A DNA stretch of 10,196 nt. Origin: Ectocarpus siliculosus (Eukaryota > Sar > Phaeophyceae > Ectocarpales > Ectocarpaceae). The notes beneath the pieces are model-generated. The model saw nothing but the letters and a program-made list of their open reading frames with translations. It made no database searches and was not told where the DNA came from. This document shows, one piece after another, positions 1 to 6,700 of the stretch (the first letter of the stretch is position 1; each line of letters begins with the position of its first letter). A program made the position numbers and the translations under genes. The DNA lies in the NCBI GenBank assembly GCA_000310025.1, contig FN649729.1:1599662-1609857 (forward strand), read 5' to 3'.

Positions 1-592
1 CTGGAGGTTTGGACTCTTGGGCACCACTTCTTATTTTGCTCATGCTTCTTTCTGCGGGTCCGCAGGAGGAAAAGCTCGTCGGTGCTGACCCCGCCTAAAT
101 TTACGAGTCAGCCTCTTTTTACCGTAGGCGTGTTCTGCGACATCCCTTTTCGACTGCAGTGGTTGTTTTTTGTTTTTTGTTCTTTTATCTCAAATGGTTT
201 TTTTTTTATTCTAGATGCGTATGTATGTAGGCATATATTTTATACAAAGAAAGAAGAGCCTGGCGAACCAAAGTTGAACCCATAAAGTTGCCCCGTCTGC
301 AAGAAAGACCAGTTGCCAACAACTTTGTCACCGCAGATGAAGCTGGAATTGTTTTGTACTTTACAACAACGCGAAATACTCCACAAACATTCATGTCTTC
401 CACAGATGAGAGTCCGGGATAGGTTAGCAACGGATCTGAAGGGTTTCTCCACCGCAAGACACGAGAAACGACGTGTTTGCCCGAAAACTGATCGTCCATG
501 GCTGAACCCCCAAAATTTATCGCGAGTTCCTTTGTATCAACTGCAACATTACTAAATTCTTCGAACTCGCGTCGATCCTCCCGACCCACCAG
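1..592. other. Upstream region with no supported gene
   Basis: T-rich DNA, especially 161-214 with several T runs. TTTTTATTCTAG at about 203-214 looks like a strong splice acceptor, but no downstream frame resembles a CHAT N-terminus. One + frame is open from the window edge to a stop at 283-285, rich in Phe and Leu because of the T runs. Missing 5' exons could lie here, but I could not identify one. It may be intron of the same gene or upstream flank. Confidence 0.5.
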
Positions 593-793
593 GAACTGGA
601 GTTCGTTCGAAATAAGCTGCGCGGATTTGGCCGCCAGATCAAATTTCGTGCGGAAGTGGCCAACGCCATGAACTTGACGAGGCTCCTACACTCGGGCTGC
701 CTGTTGCTGCACTACGCGGGCCATGGCAACGACGAGTACCTGGCCTTCGAATCCACCACTGAGTGGAAGTGCGGGATTATGGAGCCGCTCAAG
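593..793 (+). CDS. Exon 1: CHAT domain, segment with catalytic His
   Basis: Encodes residues 1-67. ELEFVRNKLRGFGRQIKFR resembles the helix and strand before the catalytic loop of CHAT domains. It is followed by LLHSGCLLLHYAGHGNDEYL, where LHYAGHG is the CHAT His motif (His44, codon 722-724), and by the FES/MEPLK end. The 3' boundary is placed after AAG at 793 because this joins in phase 0 to exon 2 at 1295, though its donor GTCGGC is weak. An alternative GTAATA donor at 807 breaks the frame with that acceptor. The 5' boundary is uncertain. The pyrimidine-rich acceptor ending at 592 is my choice, but the frame stays open back to 506 and the extra ELASILPTHQ could also be coding. No suitable start codon is present. 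Confidence 0.75.
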
Positions 794-3700
794 GTCGGCT
801 GTCGACGTAATAGAGACCGATTTGAGCGTCGTTACACGTTGTTCGGCGTCGTTGTGCTTTCCCTTTTTGAGCAGTAGAACGGCGCAGCGCAATAACGCGA
901 ACGATGCCGTGTTTTCGCAAGATCAGATGGATGCACCGCAATTTCCCATGGATTCTGCGTGACAGTCTTCTCCTGAGTGACCCCGGCTGATACATACGTC
1001 GAGCATCTACACGGAAAGATCTGCAGATCGGCGCCAGAATACAACGGAACAAACACATTACACACTGGTCGGTACAATAGAACCGTTCGACTAGAAAGCG
1101 CGTTCGCGATTTATTGTCCCTCCCGCTTCTCAGCAGCGCAAAGACTGAGGTCTTTTCATGTGCTAGCGCAGTCGATGCCAAATAAACACACACGCCCATA
1201 CTGATGGAGCACTAGCACCCTCCATGGTAATTAAACTAGTGCTATTCAACACACTCTCTGATTGAGCTCTACCCTGATTCCACACACTACATAGGTGAAG
1301 TATCTCAAGAACCTATTCCGAGTGGATGGCATCGTGAAGACGCAGCTCGTGTTCATCAGCTCGTGTTCGTCGGAGGCGAGCGGGAACGTCTTCGTGGCGG
1401 CAGGCGTGCCGCACGTCGTCGCCGTCAAGCACAACGCGGGGGTAACAGGTAGGCTTCTGGCGAGAACAGACTACGGCGCACCGCCCGCCGGCCACATGCG
1501 ACCGCAGCAGTTGGGAGCGGGTCCTTCTGCAGAGATGGACCCCGAGATGAGAATGTGTTACAGCAGTACCAAGTTTTGCACGACATTGCTGCAGAACATT
1601 GCTGCAGAATCCGTCTCTTCCTACCGGTGTTATTGTCATCTTGACAGCCTAGCACGAGCACCAGAACCAAGAATGTCCGCAACCCCCCCCCCCCTCCCAT
1701 CACATGATCTCGCGACCGCACCGTATCGCCGTTGCAGCTTCCTGCTGCCGGGTATCGTGGCCATGTCATGCAACGCACCCTCCTTCTACACCAGTTTTTT
1801 CCCGTCCGTCCTTTTGTGGTCTGTTTTTTTTGTTGTGTGTTTCAGACGGGGCGGCCCGGGAGTTCGCAAACGTCTTCTACAACGCGCTCTTCGAGAACGG
1901 CGGAAGGAGCACCGTGAAGCAGGCCTTCGACATGGCGCTCAACTGCGTCAACGCCACGCACCTCGGCGCACCCAAGCACGAGGAGGACCTGTTTCTCCTC
2001 CTTCCCAGAGGCAAGAATGAAAGTTTTGAACTTGTGTGCCGCAGAGCGTTTAAGGGAGTGGCGGTTTCAGCGCGCCCGGTTCCAGGAAGACCAGCCTCCG
2101 TGGTTCAGGATTTTCTTGGTATTTCTAATTTCTGTCTCAGAAATATCCAGGATCGTCCCCAGAGTTGCGACTTTGGGCGCTATTTCTGGTGATGGACACG
2201 ATTTTCCTATCTCGCCCGTGGAGTGTTCGCAAAATAATCGCTTTTGAGATGATCACCAACACCTTTGGAGTAACCCCCCCCCCCCCGCCGCACGTGCAGA
2301 TGGGAACCACGACGTCCGGATCTTCGACACGCTGCCGGAAGGGAAACTGGTAGACGAGACCCACCGGCTGCCCCCCCGCCCCCCGTGCAAGAAGGCTGTA
2401 TCCTCCTACATGGGTCCAGCGAGGGTCCAGGTGTGTCGTGTTGTACTAAATCGTTGGTTTCCTGGCATGGCGTGCCTGTTTCTGCCCTCCACATGTTGGT
2501 CCGTCGACGGCGTTGTGTGAACGGCTGCGACATTCAGAGCTACCCGTTCCCGCAGGCGCCGACGACACTTCGCCCCTTGGAACACCCGAGCCTTACTGTG
2601 CGCCATCTCTCGCACCTCCGTCTTTGTCTCGAGCTAGTATGGAGTATCCCGTTGGAGTATCCCGTTGGCTGTGAGTCCCGCCGACGTCTCAAACGCCTCC
2701 TACGCGCATACGCGCACAGGGTGTACAGTCCGAATAGCGCAGCAGCAGGAGCACACAGACCGGTCTCAAGAAAGCTACACACGACCCAACCAAAACGAGG
2801 GACCCCAAGGGGACCCCGCGTGTTTCACTGATTCCTGTCGTGTTTGCTTCCGTTTTTCCCTCTCTTCTCGGTCACGCAGCACGTGGTCAGGTTGTTGCTG
2901 GACGAGAGGGCGGCGTGCGTGACCGTCACCGGCGACCCCGGGTCCGGCAAGACGGAGCTGGCCATCCAGGCCTGCGACTACGTGAGGTACAGGCACCACT
3001 TCAATTCCTTCCTGTGGGCGGACTGCGACAAGGCCGCCCTCGACGCCAGCCCCTACAACTTGGTCTCCTCCGCCGACCGGTTTTACGTCTTGCCAAACTC
3101 GCCCAACGGCGCGTCTGGAGACTCGGTCTCCTCGGAGGACCTCTGCCGGCAGGTGAGACCCCGCAGCAGTCTACGCAGTTTTTTTTTTTTCTACGCAAGC
3201 AAACAAACTGGATGAAGCATAGAACCGGCTACGTTGGGCCAGGGTAGGTGGCCAGGGTAGGGTCTGCGTGTGCGCCCTGCCTGGCGGTTTTTTCGTAGTA
3301 ACCTTACCTTCTTCGCCTTCTTTGCGTAGGCAGTCCATGGGGGGGGGCGTGGGTGCACGCATCCGGTTTCCCTGGCTTTTGGCTTTGAAGAGTGTTCGAA
3401 TGCCGTTGCTCTTAATGACACAAGTGCTTCGTAGATATCGTAGATCGCCAGCGGCGTTCGCTGGTCGATCGGTAGCAGTAGTAAGTACACAGCTTGGAGG
3501 GGGGATTTGCAGCGTCCAACTTCGAGTTGTGTTGGGCAGGTGTTGTAACCTGCTAGCCTCCATCGTTATTGCGTACCCTTTACGGATGGTTCTCGACGCT
3601 GCGACGGGGGCGTGTTCGGAGAGGAAGGGGGGTTCGCAACCAGGATCTCGTGGGGGGGGGGGGCAGAATTATTGCACCGAACGAGAACTAGTTAAGAGAA

Positions 3701-6700
3701 CGAGCCGTAACGATGGCGGCACGGTGCTTGTTCCCCAGTTTTGCATGTTCACGCGGCAAAATGTCTTGCGAAATTTCCTCTCTTGGATGCCCGACGACGA
3801 CGCATTCTTCGCAGATCGGGGTCGCCATCGGCATTCCCCAGCCTGGACCGAGCACTACGAATGAGTTACATCAATTCATCTTCCCCAACACCGATTCGGG
3901 GCAGCCTTCCCAGAAGGTGAGGCGTGATGCGGCTCTGTTTCTTGTTGTTGATTTTGGTCGGCGTGGGCTTGCTTTTTTGGTTCTGGCACCAGCTACATAT
4001 ATTCGAAGCCTTGGCTTATCGGTACTAGCGATTGTCAGTGTGACATATTTTTCGTCCTTTCTTGTCTCACCGTGCGTGCTTCCGCTGCTACCGCTGCTCT
4101 GCTACCGCGCGTCTCTCTCTGTCCCGTCCTCGCGGCCCGGCCCTTCCTCCATTCAGGTCCTACTGGTGCTGGACAATGTCGACTCGCTGCTCGAGCGGGG
4201 CGGAGACGCCCAGGACCGTCTCGTGCATCTCCTGGGCGACCTCTGCTCCATGGGCGGCGGGGGCCACCTGAAGCTGCTCGCGACGAGCGAGTACAAGCTG
4301 CTGAGCGGCAACGAGGTCTTCCACGGCGGCACCGAGAGGGTGGCTGAGGTCGAGCCCCTGGAGACCCGGCACGCCTCCGAATTGCTGATAGACAACTCCC
4401 CGCGGGACTTGCAGCCGGAGGAGCTCGGTCTCCAGAGCGGTGGCCTCTCGAAAGCCCATGTCGTGAGCGCGGCGCAAAATCACCCGGTCCTTAAGGAGGT
4501 GTTGGAGATTGCGGGGGGTCACCCGGGGACGCTGGTGAGAGGAGAACTCGATTTTGTTTCGCTGGTGACCGACCGCTCTAGTGAGCGGAGGAGAAAGAGG
4601 GGGTGTGGTGGGGCGCCTGCGAGCGTTTTCGTCGGCATCACCGTTTCGCTTTTTGCGACGAAACCCTCTTGCAGCTTTGCAGATAGGTTGGGGGGCCCTC
4701 CACTGCTTTGACAGAATCCGGCGTGTTTACAGATCACGCTCGCCTGTCTTGATTGCTCGCGCGACCGACCGCTTGTGTTCCTCTGTTGTCCTTCAGGTGC
4801 GGCTTGCTCCGGTACTCCTTAACGGGCCTCTGGACGACGCTTGCAAGCTGAAAGAGATGGCGACTAGGTTAGTCTTTGTTGCAGCGAGAGTCATGGTCGG
4901 GGCGGTGTTTGATTGGCTGTTGTTCTTGGGAACGCTATTGTATGTGTTGAGCAGGAGCAGCAGCTCCAATCAGTGGCAATCTTGAGGGTGTGAGCGGTTC
5001 GCGTCCGTGAAACTTCGTTTTCCTCGTGCAACATCCGTACCGCAAGAGTTGGTGCAATCCATGTCTGTTCTTGCCGCCGCGTAGTTTTTTGCCCCACTTG
5101 CCACCTGAGACAATGACGCAAACCCCCGTCGCCCGTCGCCCCCCCCCCATCACGTGCCTCAACCTCCCTTGACGACATTACCGGACGGTTTAACCCTCGA
5201 ACCCCCCCACCCATTCCCGAGAGAAGTTGCCGTGCGGACTTCAGAGACAAATCTTACCGGCGAAGAGGGCACCGACGCTCCGGCTCCGGCACTTCTGCAG
5301 GCAGCAGCAGCAGCCTCGCGATGATCGCGAGAGAGATGAGCGAGGCCGGCAGCTCCCTGGGCACAAGCGCCCCCACTAGTAGGTCCCAGTGCGGTTCCCC
5401 GGCTCCGGCAACGCCCTCGCAGCGCCCGGCAATGGGAAACGCCTTCAGCGAGGACGCCGGCCACGGGCGAGACCGGAAACGCGTCTCCTTGAATCGCACA
5501 AACAGCAGCATCGACGGCAGCGGCGGAGGCGGAGGCGGGGCGGCCCACGCCTGGCCTTTTCCGCCGTATCCAGACGAAGAGGACGGAGGGGGAGGACTCC
5601 CGAGGGCCCACGGCAGCGGCCCGACGGGGCGGTGCCGGAACCCCAGGTGCCACGGTCGGCCGCAGCAGCAGCCCTCTTTGGGCCAGCAGTCGGGGTCGCC
5701 CCCCGGGTGCTGCCTCCGCCACCAGTTCGCCCAGGAGCTCCGAGACAGAGTCGCCATGATGCACCGCCGCCAGATGATGGCGCGGGAGGCGCTCGAAGAA
5801 CAGCCCGAACTCCCCCAGATGAACATGGAACAGCAGCACGCCTGGGACATGGCGGAGGCGGCCGGGGTCGAGCGAGGCTGTCGCCTCTTGTGGGTCACTG
5901 CCACGTCGAACATGGCGAATGACTGGCGACGAGACAACGGCGGCGGTGGGGGCAATGGGTGGTGGGCCTCGAAGCGGGGAGAATTCGTATCGTGGAATCA
6001 CCTCCGGGAGGGCCTGCAGCGGAATCTGGATGTACGGATGACTGTCCCTTGCAGCAGCAGCGGCGGCGACCGCCACGATGCCTTGGAAGGTACCCAATAC
6101 ACCTATCTCGACGATGGGCAGGAGGTTGACTCCGAGGAAGTTGAGGTTGACAACGACGAGGACGAGGATGAGGAGGACCAGGAGCGGGCGGCAGGGGGGG
6201 AGAGAAGGACCGGAAACAGGCGCATGGGGCCGTTGCCTCACGCCACGCGCGTCTTGGACAGGTCACAGTGGGGCTTCATCCGCGGCATCCTTCGCAAGAA
6301 GCAAAAGGAGTTGGCCAACGCCGGGGTACAAACGGTGGATTGCACGGAGTACCGGTTGGACGGCCGTTACGACTTCATCTCGGTCGAAACGTTCGCGAAG
6401 TTTTCGCGTTGGTGGGTTCCACTGATGGGGACGCTGGGCATAATCAGGAACGACTGGGCAAGGACGCGGCCCGTTTTCGTGCACGGGTTCATCGGCAGGC
6501 TCGAGACGGACGAGAACCTCAGGAGGGCGCGCGGGGCGTTCTTGCTGAGGTTCAGCGAGAGTCACCCCGGGAAGCTGGTCATCAGCCGCGCGTATCATGT
6601 GAGCAGCACCTCCTGTGGCTCCTCTCGTTTGTTCCTCGGTGGTGCTTGGTGTCGTTCACGTGGTGTGCTGCGCTGGCCGAATTACTCGCTCGGTGATTGC

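Larger units (their letters stand above)
3153..3814 (+). other. Intron 5 (phase 0)
   Basis: 662 bp, donor GTGAGA, acceptor CTTCGCAG. It holds a T run at about 3180-3190, a 13-bp-period duplication at 3237-3261, and several G runs ending in 12 G at 3652-3663. The open frame from 3268 has no recognisable domain and its composition follows the homopolymers. Confidence 0.8.

Noticed and set aside
1-285. + strand frame open from the window edge
   Set aside because: Its Phe/Leu-rich protein comes from T runs; it has no family match and no acceptor/donor that links it to the CHAT exon.
206-589. 127-residue minus-strand frame
   Set aside because: No recognisable domain, overlaps the approach to exon 1, and composition is unlike the real exons.
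498-670. ATG at 498 as the start of the CHAT gene
   Set aside because: It is in another frame from the CHAT sequence and runs to TGA at 669-671; the CHAT frame has a stop at 503-505 upstream.
3268-3864. 198-residue frame covering intron 5 and exon 6
   Set aside because: It crosses G runs, shows no domain, and is in a different frame from the NB-ARC exon 6.
5159-6241. 360-residue open frame on the minus strand opposite exon 9
   Set aside because: It mirrors the GC-rich sense codons of exon 9, runs into intron 8, is rich in Pro/Arg/Ala, and has no domain, whereas the + strand carries the linker-SH2 sequence.
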